Source: Methanooceanicella nereidis
Lineage (GTDB): Archaea; Halobacteriota; Methanocellia; Methanocellales; Methanocellaceae
DNA: 64,000 nt
NCBI RefSeq assembly: GCF_021023085.1
Contig: NZ_PGCK01000002.1
Span: forward strand, 310,001-374,000
Direction: 5' to 3'
Numbering within the stretch: position 1 is the first letter of the stretch; each line of letters opens with the position of its first letter. Under the pieces are notes generated by a model. The model saw nothing but the letters and a program-made list of their open reading frames with translations. It made no database searches and was not told the DNA's origin. The translations under genes were made by a program, and so were the position numbers. Shown here piece after piece: positions 18,290 through 27,195 of the stretch.

Positions 18290-20707
18290 ATGGGGATGGA
18301 AAAAATGAATGTACCAATGGCTATAGAGCCCTCTATCATTAAATTTTTTAGTATGATAGTGACGGCGGCGCTTTTCCTATCGTTATGCGTGTCCCCCGGG
18401 ACATGCCAGTACGATAGCAGCTATGTGTCTCCGGGAGGCTCGCAATACTACAGTCAAAGCTACTCGTCCGGCGACCCGTATGGGCAGGTCAGCATGCCAG
18501 GCAATACATATTCTCAGTTGCCTGCAGGATATCCTGAGACGGTCAGCCTGCCGGGAATGGAAAGCATAGTAGGCATCATCGACGGTGAGAACAGGGTAAG
18601 CTACGGGATCAACGTACTTTCAAAGGAACAGAACTACATACCTTTCAACGTGAAGTCTTTTTGCGTGTATAACGACCAGTCAGATAAGGCGATCTTACAT
18701 TCGCTGAATACGCCTTTGAAAGGTGTCATAGACGTTGAAAAGAATACCATGATGATAGATTTCTCTTCGTTTGAGGATTCGCTGGGATCCGTGGACGTCA
18801 TAGATAAAAAGGATATGAATTCCATGCTGATGAAAAACACGGACGACATGATCCTTAATACGGTCATGTCGCTGGATTCGGTAGAGCAGGACAAGGTCAA
18901 TTTCAAAATATCCGAGATGTCGGTCCTTGAGCCTGACGGCGTGCTTGACGATTTCATGCTCGAGACTCCGGTAACGGCCGTATACGACGCCGGAAACGAT
19001 GTGCTCTCCACTGTCGCGTTCAACGAGCTTGTCAACGTGTTCCAGCAAAATTTCGTGAGCGTGCAGCAAAATACTTTCATATCCGTGGTCAACCAGATCA
19101 ATGTCCTTAATCAGATAAACGTGATCTCGCCGATACTGTCTCCGCCATATATCGGACCGTTTCCCTTCTACGGGGGTTACGGCGGATATGGAGGATATGG
19201 ATATGGCCAGCCTTACGGAGGGTCGTGCTACGGGGGCTACGGATCACCATATTACGGAGGGTATGGAGCACCATGCTACGGAGACTACGGAGGTTACGGG
19301 TCACCGGGATATGGAGGATGTGGAGCACCATGCTACGGAGACTATGGAGGACCGGGATATGGAGGATCGTGCTATGAGCCCTCCGGGTATAGAGGATATG
19401 ACGCGCCATATTACGGGTCCGGATACGGACAAAACTATGATAAACAGCGCGGGAAGTCATTTTATGACAAACGGGACGGCCAGCCCGGTAGGAAAGGATA
19501 CTCTGAGCCCATAAGTACGCCTGCAGGCTGCTCGGATCCTGTCAGCCCGTCCTCATGCAGTTCACCGTCTATCGCAGGAAAGCCGGCACCATACACGTCC
19601 GACATCGTTAATAAACCTGCAGTTTCAGCCCTGGATGATAAGCCAGGCACGCAAGGAAAGTTCAAAGGACAGGGGCCGAAACAGACATCAGGGACGGTCA
19701 CGAGAAAAAGCCAGCCTGAAAAAAGCACATCTCTGGCAACCACTCCAAATAGTGCCCCTGTCCAGAAAAAAGGTAATGATATAAAAGGACCGGGGACAGT
19801 ATCTGGACCGGCATATACCAAAGGAGCGGCTAAAAAAGACGGCAAGGATTCTCCATTTACGAGGGTATCTGCACCTTCGGCACCCAGCAGCGGGCCGGGA
19901 ATAGTATCTTCGAAACCGGCGGATAACACCCCGAAAAGCAAATCAAGCGCACCGGCAAAAACAGTAACAGCGCCAAAAAGCAAATCAAGCGCACCAACAA
20001 AAACAGTAACAGCGCCAAAAAGCAAAACAAGCGCACCAACAAAAACAGTAACAGCGCCAAAAAGCAAAACAAGCGCACCAACAAAAACAGTAACAGCGCC
20101 AAAAAGCAAAACAAGCGCACCAACAAAAACAGTAACAGCGCCAAAAAGCCAGTCTGGATCGACATATAAACCGGGCGACATGGGAAAATTTAAAGGAGGA
20201 AAGAGTGGCGGCAAGTCAAATGCCGCCCCTCGACAACAAAATATAGTGAGCAAACCCTCTTCCGGAAATAATAATTTAAAGCAGTCAGGCCAGGCTAAAA
20301 GCAACGCGATGCCCGGAGGGCAGAACAGTCCGAAAATCGCCTCGACAAAGGCGCCATCCCAGCAGGGACGCACAAGTATGCCTGCTGTAAATAAGGGATC
20401 GCAAAGGACTCAAACCGCCCCAGTGAAAAAATCCAGTCCGCAGACCTACAAAACTCCTTCAGTATCAAAACCATCATCTTACCAGAAACCTCAAAATCCC
20501 ATAAATAAGGCCCCTGCAAGACAAAGCCCACAATACACAGGGTCCTCAAAAAAGTCTGCACCAGCCATTAAATCTCAACCATCATCAAATTACAGACCGG
20601 CATCGAAGAGCACTGCAAGGCAGGTAACAAGAGGGACAAAGTCAGCTCCTGCAAGAAGTACGAAAAGCAGCGGAGCGGTCAGATCCTCAGGTGGAAGGCG
20701 CCGATAA
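18290..20707 (+). CDS. Secreted protein: shared domain plus Gly/Tyr/Cys and basic tails
   Basis: 805 residues. A signal-type hydrophobic helix lies at about 17-35. Residues about 85-275 form a domain shared with the next gene (LPGMESIVGI, VLSKEQNYIPFNVKSF, ITAVYD-like). Then comes a Gly/Tyr-rich stretch (about 285-390) built from GYGGYG-type units with regularly placed Cys (SCYGGYG, APCYGDYG), and a very basic Ser/Lys/Pro/Thr-rich tail to the end, with five 14-residue repeats. Such composition recalls cross-linked structural or adhesive proteins; that is inference. No enzyme motif or anchor was seen. A strong terminator follows. Confidence 0.8.
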   Translation: MGMEKMNVPMAIEPSIIKFFSMIVTAALFLSLCVSPGTCQYDSSYVSPGGSQYYSQSYSSGDPYGQVSMPGNTYSQLPAGYPETVSLPGMESIVGIIDGENRVSYGINVLSKEQNYIPFNVKSFCVYNDQSDKAILHSLNTPLKGVIDVEKNTMMIDFSSFEDSLGSVDVIDKKDMNSMLMKNTDDMILNTVMSLDSVEQDKVNFKISEMSVLEPDGVLDDFMLETPVTAVYDAGNDVLSTVAFNELVNVFQQNFVSVQQNTFISVVNQINVLNQINVISPILSPPYIGPFPFYGGYGGYGGYGYGQPYGGSCYGGYGSPYYGGYGAPCYGDYGGYGSPGYGGCGAPCYGDYGGPGYGGSCYEPSGYRGYDAPYYGSGYGQNYDKQRGKSFYDKRDGQPGRKGYSEPISTPAGCSDPVSPSSCSSPSIAGKPAPYTSDIVNKPAVSALDDKPGTQGKFKGQGPKQTSGTVTRKSQPEKSTSLATTPNSAPVQKKGNDIKGPGTVSGPAYTKGAAKKDGKDSPFTRVSAPSAPSSGPGIVSSKPADNTPKSKSSAPAKTVTAPKSKSSAPTKTVTAPKSKTSAPTKTVTAPKSKTSAPTKTVTAPKSKTSAPTKTVTAPKSQSGSTYKPGDMGKFKGGKSGGKSNAAPRQQNIVSKPSSGNNNLKQSGQAKSNAMPGGQNSPKIASTKAPSQQGRTSMPAVNKGSQRTQTAPVKKSSPQTYKTPSVSKPSSYQKPQNPINKAPARQSPQYTGSSKKSAPAIKSQPSSNYRPASKSTARQVTRGTKSAPARSTKSSGAVRSSGGRRR
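19931..20140 (+). repeat. Five tandem 42-bp coding repeats
   Basis: Units start at 19931, 19973, 20015, 20057 and 20099. Each encodes P-K-S-K-[ST]-S-A-P-[AT]-K-T-V-T-A. Units 3-5 are identical and units 1-2 differ by a few bases, so the array is a recent expansion and may vary in copy number between strains. Confidence 0.95.
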
Positions 20708-20718
20708 GAACATTCAGA

Positions 20719-20757
20719 GGATATGGGTAATGCCCATATCCCTGTATCATTTTTTCT
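20719..20757 (+). terminator. Hairpin terminator
   Basis: A perfect 9-base stem (GGATATGGG / CCCATATCC) with a 5-base loop, followed by TTTTTT at 20751. Confidence 0.8.
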
Positions 20758-20878
20758 GGATATTAAAAGTATAAATATTAAAAGATTTGACTTTACCGTT
20801 AAGTAAATGATAATTTTTAAAATATAAAATGAAAAATTATTTAATTCACACGAATCAATATTCGATGGGGGTGGAGAC

Positions 20879-22336
20879 TTGGATCTTTCCACAATAAAAA
20901 AGCCCCTGGCGATATTGATATCCGTATCGATGCTGGGAGCTATCCTGATGGCATCTATACAGTTCTCCATTGATGCCAGAGGACAGCAGCAATTCATGCC
21001 TCAGCAATATCCTCAAGGGCAACAATACTATGCCGGTGAAGGGGGCCTGTCAATACCGGGCCTTGAAAGCGTACGGGGCTTATCGGCATACCAAAACAAC
21101 TTTGCATTATCTGTGAGCATAGCTTCGCAAGAACAGGACAGGACATATTTCCTCATCAATAGTTTCGCAATATATGAACCCGGAGCAAAATTGGCCACCA
21201 TATACAGGCTTAGCTCCGCGCTGCCCGGGATCATGGACACTTCATCAGGCGCCATTCAAATAGACCTGAAAGAGCTCGAGCAGTCAACAGGATCGATCGA
21301 CGAGATTAGCGTCAGCGACCTTTCATCGGTGATGAGGACCGACGTGAACACGCTGATGGTAATGGTCGAGACAGGCGAGATATCTTATGAGAACGGTCAG
21401 GTAACATTCCCGGTGAACAAGATGTCAGCCGTGACTCCTGACGGCGCGATGAACACATTTAATATGGACCGCCCGATAACAGCCGTTTTTGACAGTTCGT
21501 CGATGAGGGTGTACACGGTCGATTTTAGTGAGTTGAACTCGTTCGTGAACCAGTATGTCACCAACATCGAGAATAACTACTATACTACCGTGGTGACGAA
21601 TATTTATGTTTCCCAGGTCATAACTGTATATCCCGTCGCGTATTACCCGCCGCTGACCCCGATAGTGTTCCCGGCATACTTCCCTGTATACTATCCGATA
21701 CCGGTCCCGATCCGGCACTACCCGACCATAAGGCCTCCGAGACCAAGGCCGACATTTAGGCCCGGACCGACGGAAAGGCCTACGATAAGGCCCACGGAAA
21801 GGCCTACGATCGGACCAGGAAGACCATCCATAAGACCAACCGAAAGACCTACCATCGGACCAGGAAGACCATCCATAAGACCAACCGAAAGACCTACCAT
21901 CGGACCAGGAAGACCATCCATAAGACCAACCGAAAGACCTACCATCGGACCAGGAAGACCATCCATAAGACCGACACAAAGACCTACCATCGGACCAGGA
22001 AGACCATCCATAAGACCGACCACCAGACCAGGCTTTGGACCTGACTTCGGTGTGAGCGCAAGACCGGGTATGCCGACGTTCAGGCCGACAGCAAGGCCTA
22101 CCAGAGGTCCGATAGGCCCGACGGCATTGCCTTCAAGGCCTACGATCCGACCGGGACGAGGACCCGGAGACATTCCCACAACACGGCCGGTAAGCCCGGG
22201 ATTTGACAGCGGAATTCAGCCAAGGGCACCTTCCGGCATAAGCCGCCCGAGCGCCCCGTCAGGGATAAGCAGACCTGTAAGCCCAAAGGCCCCGTCAGGG
22301 GTTAGCAGGCCGGGAGGAACGAGAAGAGGAAGATGA
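20879..22336 (+). CDS. Secreted paralogue with Thr-Arg-Pro repeat tail
   Basis: 485 residues from TTG 20879, preceded by GGTGGAG. A signal helix (about 8-30) precedes a domain at about 57-250 that matches the protein at 18290-20707 (IPGLESVRGL, SQEQDRTYFLINSFAIYEPG, ITAVFDSSSM). After a Pro/Tyr-rich linker (PVYYPIPVPIRHYP) the tail is built from RPTIGPGRPSIRPTE repeats and related Arg/Pro/Gly runs. The tail is strongly basic but has no sequence relation to the tail of its paralogue. Function unknown; a cell-surface structural role is inferred from the composition. Confidence 0.8.
   Translation: MDLSTIKKPLAILISVSMLGAILMASIQFSIDARGQQQFMPQQYPQGQQYYAGEGGLSIPGLESVRGLSAYQNNFALSVSIASQEQDRTYFLINSFAIYEPGAKLATIYRLSSALPGIMDTSSGAIQIDLKELEQSTGSIDEISVSDLSSVMRTDVNTLMVMVETGEISYENGQVTFPVNKMSAVTPDGAMNTFNMDRPITAVFDSSSMRVYTVDFSELNSFVNQYVTNIENNYYTTVVTNIYVSQVITVYPVAYYPPLTPIVFPAYFPVYYPIPVPIRHYPTIRPPRPRPTFRPGPTERPTIRPTERPTIGPGRPSIRPTERPTIGPGRPSIRPTERPTIGPGRPSIRPTERPTIGPGRPSIRPTQRPTIGPGRPSIRPTTRPGFGPDFGVSARPGMPTFRPTARPTRGPIGPTALPSRPTIRPGRGPGDIPTTRPVSPGFDSGIQPRAPSGISRPSAPSGISRPVSPKAPSGVSRPGGTRRGR
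21800..22024 (+). repeat. Five tandem 45-bp coding repeats
   Basis: Units start at 21800, 21845, 21890, 21935 and 21980, encoding R-P-T-I-G-P-G-R-P-S-I-R-P-T-[ETQ]. They are nearly identical at DNA level, indicating recent duplication. Confidence 0.95.
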
Positions 22337-22345
22337 AATAATTAA

Positions 22346-22385
22346 TTGCACGGGCATTTTGTCCGTGCAAAAAATTTATTTTTCT
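22346..22385 (+). terminator. Hairpin terminator
   Basis: 8-base stem TTGCACGG / CCGTGCAA with a 9-base loop, followed by an A/T-rich tract containing TTTATTTTT. Confidence 0.75.
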
Positions 22386-22556
22386 ACCGATTCCTTTAAC
22401 CGGAATAAATAATTTCCATTCAGTAATTACTTAATGATAAATAAATTCGGAGTACATCACCTATTTATACTAAAAATCCAATTTTTTTATGATATTTGAA
22501 AGGCTTAAATTTTGAACATGGCTGAATAAATAATCAATATCTAAAAGGACGTTATC

Positions 22557-22775
22557 ATGAACTTAAAGATCCTTTACGAGAACCCGATACTAAAGATGAT
22601 GAGCTTTCTTGTCTTTTTTGACTCTTTTATCCTGCTATTCGTGGGCCTCGGCATCAAAGGCGGCGCAGGCATAGAGCTCGGACTTATTTATGGCATCTTA
22701 GGAGGGCTTGTCGCAATGATAGCCTTTAACTTGATATCGGCCCTTTTCATCGCGGCTCTCACAAATAAAGCATGA
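22557..22775 (+). CDS. Small two-helix membrane protein
   Basis: 72 residues, start supported by AAAGGACG 7 bases upstream. Two hydrophobic helices (about 15-33 and 40-68) with a Gly-rich turn GLGIKGGAGIEL between them. No family is recognised. It is monocistronic with an AT-rich promoter region. Confidence 0.6.
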   Translation: MNLKILYENPILKMMSFLVFFDSFILLFVGLGIKGGAGIELGLIYGILGGLVAMIAFNLISALFIAALTNKA

Positions 22776-22892
22776 CATTTGCCGGTAAGAATAAGATCAT
22801 ATCATAACGACCATACCAATAAAATTGTCTTTTAGCCAGGTATGGGCTATTTTACAATACATGACTGGCATAAAGAATTAAGGGACCATCGC

Positions 22893-23399
22893 CTATGTTA
22901 TGGAGGTCTGCAATTTTATCGCCATCATCTCAGTGTAAAGAACGCTTCCGATGCCGCCCGTGGCAAGTGAAAACAAGACTATCATGAAAGCCAGCAGAGA
23001 TGTGAATATCTCGAAGAATACTCCGTCAAGGAAATAATAGATAACGCTGACAGGCATCAGTATGCCGATCGACGCTACGATCACCCCGGCCAGTCCGCCG
23101 GTGATCACGTTCGCCGCCCCGGACATATTGAGCATTGAAATATCCCGGTTAAGATGGGCGGTATACGCTCCGGCTAATAAAGCCCCCATCAAGAGTAAGA
23201 AGTACACAAAGTAAGTCCCGATAAGGCTGCCATGCTCGCTAACGCTGCCAAGTAAAGATATTATGAGAAATGAAATGAACATTCCCAGTATAAGACCAAA
23301 AAGTATCCCTGACCTGATACAATTTCCGACATCCGCCTTCAAACCGATCCCTGCCCCAATATCAATATCAGAAACATTACTATCCATGCGATAAAACAT
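22893..23399 (-). CDS. Four-helix membrane protein of unknown function
   Basis: 168 residues (or 164 from ATG 23387). Four hydrophobic helices and a glycine-rich pattern GGLAGVIVASIG resemble small DUF5518-like archaeal membrane proteins, but the family call is uncertain. The 341-base gap upstream (23400-23740) holds AT-rich promoter sequence for this gene and hisI; no further gene is supported there. Confidence 0.65.
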   Translation of the reverse strand: MFYRMDSNVSDIDIGAGIGLKADVGNCIRSGILFGLILGMFISFLIISLLGSVSEHGSLIGTYFVYFLLLMGALLAGAYTAHLNRDISMLNMSGAANVITGGLAGVIVASIGILMPVSVIYYFLDGVFFEIFTSLLAFMIVLFSLATGGIGSVLYTEMMAIKLQTSIT

Positions 23400-23740
23400 G
23401 AAAGCCCATGACGCACATCATGATAGAGTTTATCACTATAAAATGTAATTTATCATATTTATACTTTAATGGCTTAATGGGCTTGAATTTTTACCTTATA
23501 TGATAAGCTGCTAAAAAACTGCTTGGTGGTAAGTCCCATTAACTTATTTGTTTTTGTGATCATTGCCGGCTGTGAGGAAAAGTGGTCTTTAATCTTGTAC
23601 GTGGATATGATGCAATGCCCGAACAATATCATTTGAATCCATCCGGCAAGGATCATATGAACCGTCGAATATACTGGAAACAGCACTTAGACTAAGACCC
23701 ATAAAAAGCTTTAAACGCTTATGCATATATTAAGGGTTTA

Positions 23741-24100
23741 ATGATCGAGCCGATTTTTAAAGACGGGCTGGTGCCGGCGATAGCGCAGGACTTCAATACC
23801 CGAGAGGTGCTGATGTTCGCTTACATGAACAGGGAAGCGTTCGAGCTGACAGTCAGTACGGGTATGGCACACTATTTTAGCAGGAGCAGAGGTAAGATCT
23901 GGAAGAAAGGAGAGACATCCGGACATGTCCAGAAAGTCAGGGAAATAAGGATCGACTGCGACCGGGATTGCGTGCTGCTGCTGGTAGAGCAGGATACGGC
24001 AGCCTGTCATACCGGATATATTTCCTGTTTTTATCGTACCGTGCAGGGTGATATAGTGGGTACGAAGGCTTTTAATCCTGAAGACGTATACCCTGCTTAA
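23741..24100 (+). CDS. hisI: Phosphoribosyl-AMP cyclohydrolase
   Basis: 119 residues, normal length for a stand-alone HisI. Motifs: [15 protein letters not shown], the Trp/Lys stretch [12 protein letters not shown], the Mg2+-binding DCDRDC and the zinc cysteines in [10 protein letters not shown]. It opens the purine ring of phosphoribosyl-AMP, the third step of histidine synthesis. Other his genes are not in the window, as is usual for scattered archaeal his genes. Confidence 0.96.
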   Translation: MIEPIFKDGLVPAIAQDFNTREVLMFAYMNREAFELTVSTGMAHYFSRSRGKIWKKGETSGHVQKVREIRIDCDRDCVLLLVEQDTAACHTGYISCFYRTVQGDIVGTKAFNPEDVYPA

Positions 24101-24156
24101 GGATTAAAGTAAATTTTTTGAAAGACTAAAAATAATTATCATAATGTCGGATCAAC

Positions 24157-26025
24157 ATGAGAAAGATAGTCCCTGATACAAGTGCCATCATCGATGGGAG
24201 GATCACACAAAAAGTTTTGAGCGGCGAATATAAGGACACGAACATTCTCGTGCCCGAAGCTGTCGTGTCGGAGCTTGAGGCACAGGCTAACTATGGAAGG
24301 GAGATAGGTTTTAACGGCCTGGAAGAACTACGAAAGCTGCAGGAAATGTCCAGAGCAGGGCATATTCTCCTTGATTTTATCGGCTCGAGGCCGACTCCCG
24401 CCCAGATAAAATTAGCTCCTGCAGGCGAGATAGACGCCATGATAAGGCAGCAGGCCTATGACTGCGGGGCCACTTTCGTGACGAGCGACGTCGTGCAGGC
24501 CCAGGTCGCCAGGGCAAAAGGCATCAATGTCGTATATCTTAAGCCCGATGTCGAGGAGCTAAAGCCGCTGGAGATAATGAAATATTTCACGGACGACACG
24601 ATGTCCGTACATTTAAAGGCTAACGTGGAGCCAATGGCAAAAAGAGGCTCTATAGAGACCATGCGCCTGATAAAAGTAAGTGATGAAAAGCCCACGGATA
24701 AAGAGCTTTTAAGGATGGCCCATGAGATACTGGAGCGGTCAAAGCAGGATCCAAACGGCTTTATTGAGATGGAAAGGAGCGGTGCAACGGTAGTCCAGCT
24801 CGGCCCGATGAGGATCGCCATAGCAACGCCGCCGTTCTCCGACGGTGTCGAGATCACCATCGTAAGGCCGATCGCAAAATTAAGCCTTGAGGACTATAAG
24901 TTCAGCGGCACTTTTAAGGACAGGCTCATAGAGAAGCGCAGGGGTATCCTGATATCAGGCCCTCCCGGCGCCGGGAAATCCACATTCGCCCAGGCATGCG
25001 CCGAGTTCCTTTTCGGGCATGATTTCATCATTAAGACGATGGAATCCCCCAGAGACCTTCAGCTACCGGAGGCGATAACCCAGTACTCGCCGCTCGAAGG
25101 CAGCATGGTGAACACCGCCGACATCCTACTTCTCGTAAGGCCGGACTATACGATATACGACGAGCTCAGGAAGACGTCGGACTTTGAGATATTCTCGGAC
25201 ATGAGGCTTGCAGGCGTCGGAATGATCGGTGTCGTGCACGCCACCAGGGCGATAGACGCCATCCAGAGGTTCATCGGACGAATAGAGCTCGGGGTCATAC
25301 CGCAGGTCGTGGACACGGTAGTGTTCATCGACAGAGGTTCTATCGAGAAGGTATATGATATCACTTTTACTGTCAAAGTCCCTCACGGCATGACGGAGTC
25401 GGACCTGGCGAGGCCTATCATCCAGGTAAAGGATATGGAATCCGGAAAGCCTGAATACGAAATATACACCTTCGGTGAACAGATCGTCGTAATGCCGCTG
25501 GTCGCGGAGAAGAAAAAGACTAAGGCTGCTGTTGCCGCCTCCATGAAGGATATTCAGAGGGAGGTCAGTAAATACGCCAAGGGCTATGTCGAAGTGGAGA
25601 TGACCGGGGATAGCAGCGCGCTTGTTCGTGTACGGGATAAGGATATCCCGAACGTGGTGGGCAAATCCGGCAGGACTATCGACAGGATAGAGAGGCTGCT
25701 CGGGATCCGGATAGACGTAAGGCCGTTCTCCGTGAGCGAAGAGGCAAAGATGGCCGAGCCTGCCGGGAAAAAGCTTGATAAGAGCGAGTTTAAGAAGGAA
25801 AGAGAGGTCCCCATACTTACCGAGGAGACCAAGAGGCATGTGGTCTTAAACCTGGGAGAGAGGTTCTCGGGCGAGACGCTGGAAATAGTGGCCGGGGAAG
25901 AGTACCTGTTCACTGCCACTGTAGGCAGGACAGGCGCCATTAAGATACCCAGAAGCTCAAGCCTTGCGGATAAGATATTAAGTGCCGAGGAAGCCGGGGA
26001 GCAGATATACGGCAGAATGACATGA
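24157..26025 (+). CDS. PIN-domain ATPase with KH domain
   Basis: 622 residues. The N-terminal PIN nuclease-like domain (1-130) begins PDTSAIIDGRI with acidic residues in SELEAQ and VTSDVVQA. The PilT/VirB11-type ATPase has Walker A SGPPGAGKST (about 268-277) and HATRAIDAIQRF. A KH RNA-binding domain (about 490-550) carries VRVRDKDIPNVVGKSGRTIDRIE. This PIN-ATPase-KH layout is an archaeal family (COG1855) thought to act on RNA. A terminator-like hairpin follows. Confidence 0.93.
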   Translation: MRKIVPDTSAIIDGRITQKVLSGEYKDTNILVPEAVVSELEAQANYGREIGFNGLEELRKLQEMSRAGHILLDFIGSRPTPAQIKLAPAGEIDAMIRQQAYDCGATFVTSDVVQAQVARAKGINVVYLKPDVEELKPLEIMKYFTDDTMSVHLKANVEPMAKRGSIETMRLIKVSDEKPTDKELLRMAHEILERSKQDPNGFIEMERSGATVVQLGPMRIAIATPPFSDGVEITIVRPIAKLSLEDYKFSGTFKDRLIEKRRGILISGPPGAGKSTFAQACAEFLFGHDFIIKTMESPRDLQLPEAITQYSPLEGSMVNTADILLLVRPDYTIYDELRKTSDFEIFSDMRLAGVGMIGVVHATRAIDAIQRFIGRIELGVIPQVVDTVVFIDRGSIEKVYDITFTVKVPHGMTESDLARPIIQVKDMESGKPEYEIYTFGEQIVVMPLVAEKKKTKAAVAASMKDIQREVSKYAKGYVEVEMTGDSSALVRVRDKDIPNVVGKSGRTIDRIERLLGIRIDVRPFSVSEEAKMAEPAGKKLDKSEFKKEREVPILTEETKRHVVLNLGERFSGETLEIVAGEEYLFTATVGRTGAIKIPRSSSLADKILSAEEAGEQIYGRMT

Positions 26026-26040
26026 TGCTATAGGCCATAA

Positions 26041-26088
26041 GAGGATATGACGCGCACGTAGCGGCATATCTTTTTTGTTTTTTATATG
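26041..26088 (+). terminator. Hairpin plus T-tract after PIN-ATPase
   Basis: Imperfect stem GATATGACGC / GCGGCATATC followed by TTTTTTGTTTTTT. The rest of the gap to 26210 is AT rich with no gene seen. Confidence 0.6.
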
Positions 26089-26210
26089 AGCATTATGCAT
26101 TTAAAAAAGAAAAAGCCTATAATCTCGATGGATCGTAATAGGTGTGATAAAAAAATAAAATTTTTAGCGGCTGAATTGTCGTTCTTTGTTGTCTACACTT
26201 TTAATCTCGT

Positions 26211-26447
26211 CTAACGGGAGATCGGTCTCTCGGCGGAGGCCGTAAGCATCTCGTAGAGCGGGTACAGCATGTATATGGCTGCAAGTCCGACAAGGATGTA
26301 TACTAATTGTGCCAGAATGCTTGTCCTGACGTCACCGAATATCGCCTGTACGAGGTTGAAGTTAAAAGCGTATAACAACCAGTTCAAGCCACCCACTATA
26401 AGTAAGACCAATGCAATTATGGTCAACGGGTCTCTTCTTCCATTCAT
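26211..26447 (-). CDS. DUF378-family small membrane protein
   Basis: 78 residues from ATG 26447, chosen because GGTGGT lies just upstream between it and an earlier ATG (26459). Two hydrophobic helices with IVGGLNWLLYAFNFNLV and the second helix LVYILVGLAAIYML match DUF378. Function unknown. Confidence 0.87.
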   Translation of the reverse strand: MNGRRDPLTIIALVLLIVGGLNWLLYAFNFNLVQAIFGDVRTSILAQLVYILVGLAAIYMLYPLYEMLTASAERPISR

Positions 26448-26510
26448 TATAACCACCATTAATAAAATTCTAAGCCAGATATTTATAAATTATCAAAAAT
26501 TATTATGACT

Positions 26511-26638
26511 AAAACACCAATAATAGCGAGATTCGATTGGAGAATTAAGGGTAAAACCGAGTCACATCTTTTTTATGAAGTTTTTAGTGGATAAGCGGTA
26601 TTTTTGTAAATATTATTGGTAGTAATAATTGGTGTTTT
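26511..26638. repeat. 128-bp segment bounded by inverted repeats
   Basis: AAAACACCAAT at 26511-26521 is repeated exactly in inverse as ATTGGTGTTTT at 26628-26638. The inside is AT rich with no reading frame of note. It lies between the DUF378 gene and tRNA-Arg and could be a degenerate small element or chance. Confidence 0.35.
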
Positions 26639-26731
26639 ATATTTTGGCTTGTTTGTGCTTGCTTATTTCTTTTTAGCAAATATCGGAGAGTTTATATAGG
26701 ATTATGACAATTATGGGTTCGCATTTCTCAT

Positions 26732-26806
26732 GGGCGAGTGGCCTAGCCAGGACATAGCGCCGGCCTCCTAAGCCGGATACCGTGGGTTCAAATCCCACCT
26801 CGCCCG
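26732..26806 (+). tRNA. tRNA-Arg (anticodon CCU)
   Basis: 75 bases. Acceptor GGGCGAG pairs with CTCGCCC and leaves discriminator G. The anticodon stem is CCGGC/GCCGG around loop CTCCTAA, giving anticodon CCU, which reads AGG. The T arm is GTGGG-TTCAAAT-CCCAC. No CCA is encoded and no intron is present. A TATA-like TTTATATA lies at about 26691. Confidence 0.97.
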
Positions 26807-26931
26807 CTTCTTTATAGAGTATATAGTTAGGCCCCGAGATTTCGGACTACTTACGTATAATAATGTCATTATAATAATACTAATTTTCACACTAAGCAAA
26901 AATTTAGCTTTAATATTTTAGATTGTTGTAG

Positions 26932-26956
26932 ACGGGACCATTTTCTCCGGTCCCGT
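26932..26956. other. Isolated stem-loop in intergenic region
   Basis: ACGGGACC and GGTCCCGT form a perfect 8-base stem with a 9-base loop (ATTTTCTCC). No T-tract follows. It lies in the 389-base gap between tRNA-Arg and the fasciclin gene, which otherwise shows only AT-rich promoter-like sequence. Confidence 0.5.
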
Positions 26957-27111
26957 ATCCCATAAATTAGATCAAGATAAGTGAGGCACCGCCGTAAAAG
27001 TAAATAAATCTATAGTAGTGTAAACTGTCGATATTACGCGCATACGATACAGGAGATTAGGCTAAATCAATAATAATGAGGATAAAAGGCGGTTTATACA
27101 GTATCATTTTT

Positions 27112-27187
27112 TAATAATATATAAAAAGAGATATTTGATTATATAATATATAAAAAAGATAGGCTTTAAATTATAATATATAAGGAG
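27112..27187 (+). promoter_or_regulatory. Threefold TATA-like repeat before fasciclin gene
   Basis: Three near-copies of ATAATATATAA (about 27114, 27143 and 27172), two extended to AATATATAAAAA, lie within 75 bases of the start. Archaeal TATA boxes have this form, so several promoters or a tandem duplication are possible. Confidence 0.45.
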
Positions 27188-27195
27188 TGATACCC

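Noticed and set aside
19462-20373. 303-codon minus-strand frame opposite the Lys/Ser-rich tail
   Set aside because: Shadow produced by the repeats, which lack stops on both strands; the plus frame has start, signal peptide and a paralogous domain.
23474-23686. 70-codon minus-strand frame in the gap before hisI
   Set aside because: No start signal and no family; could be a decayed gene, but there is no evidence for it.
25126-25839. 237-codon minus-strand frame
   Set aside because: Shadow of the PIN-ATPase gene.
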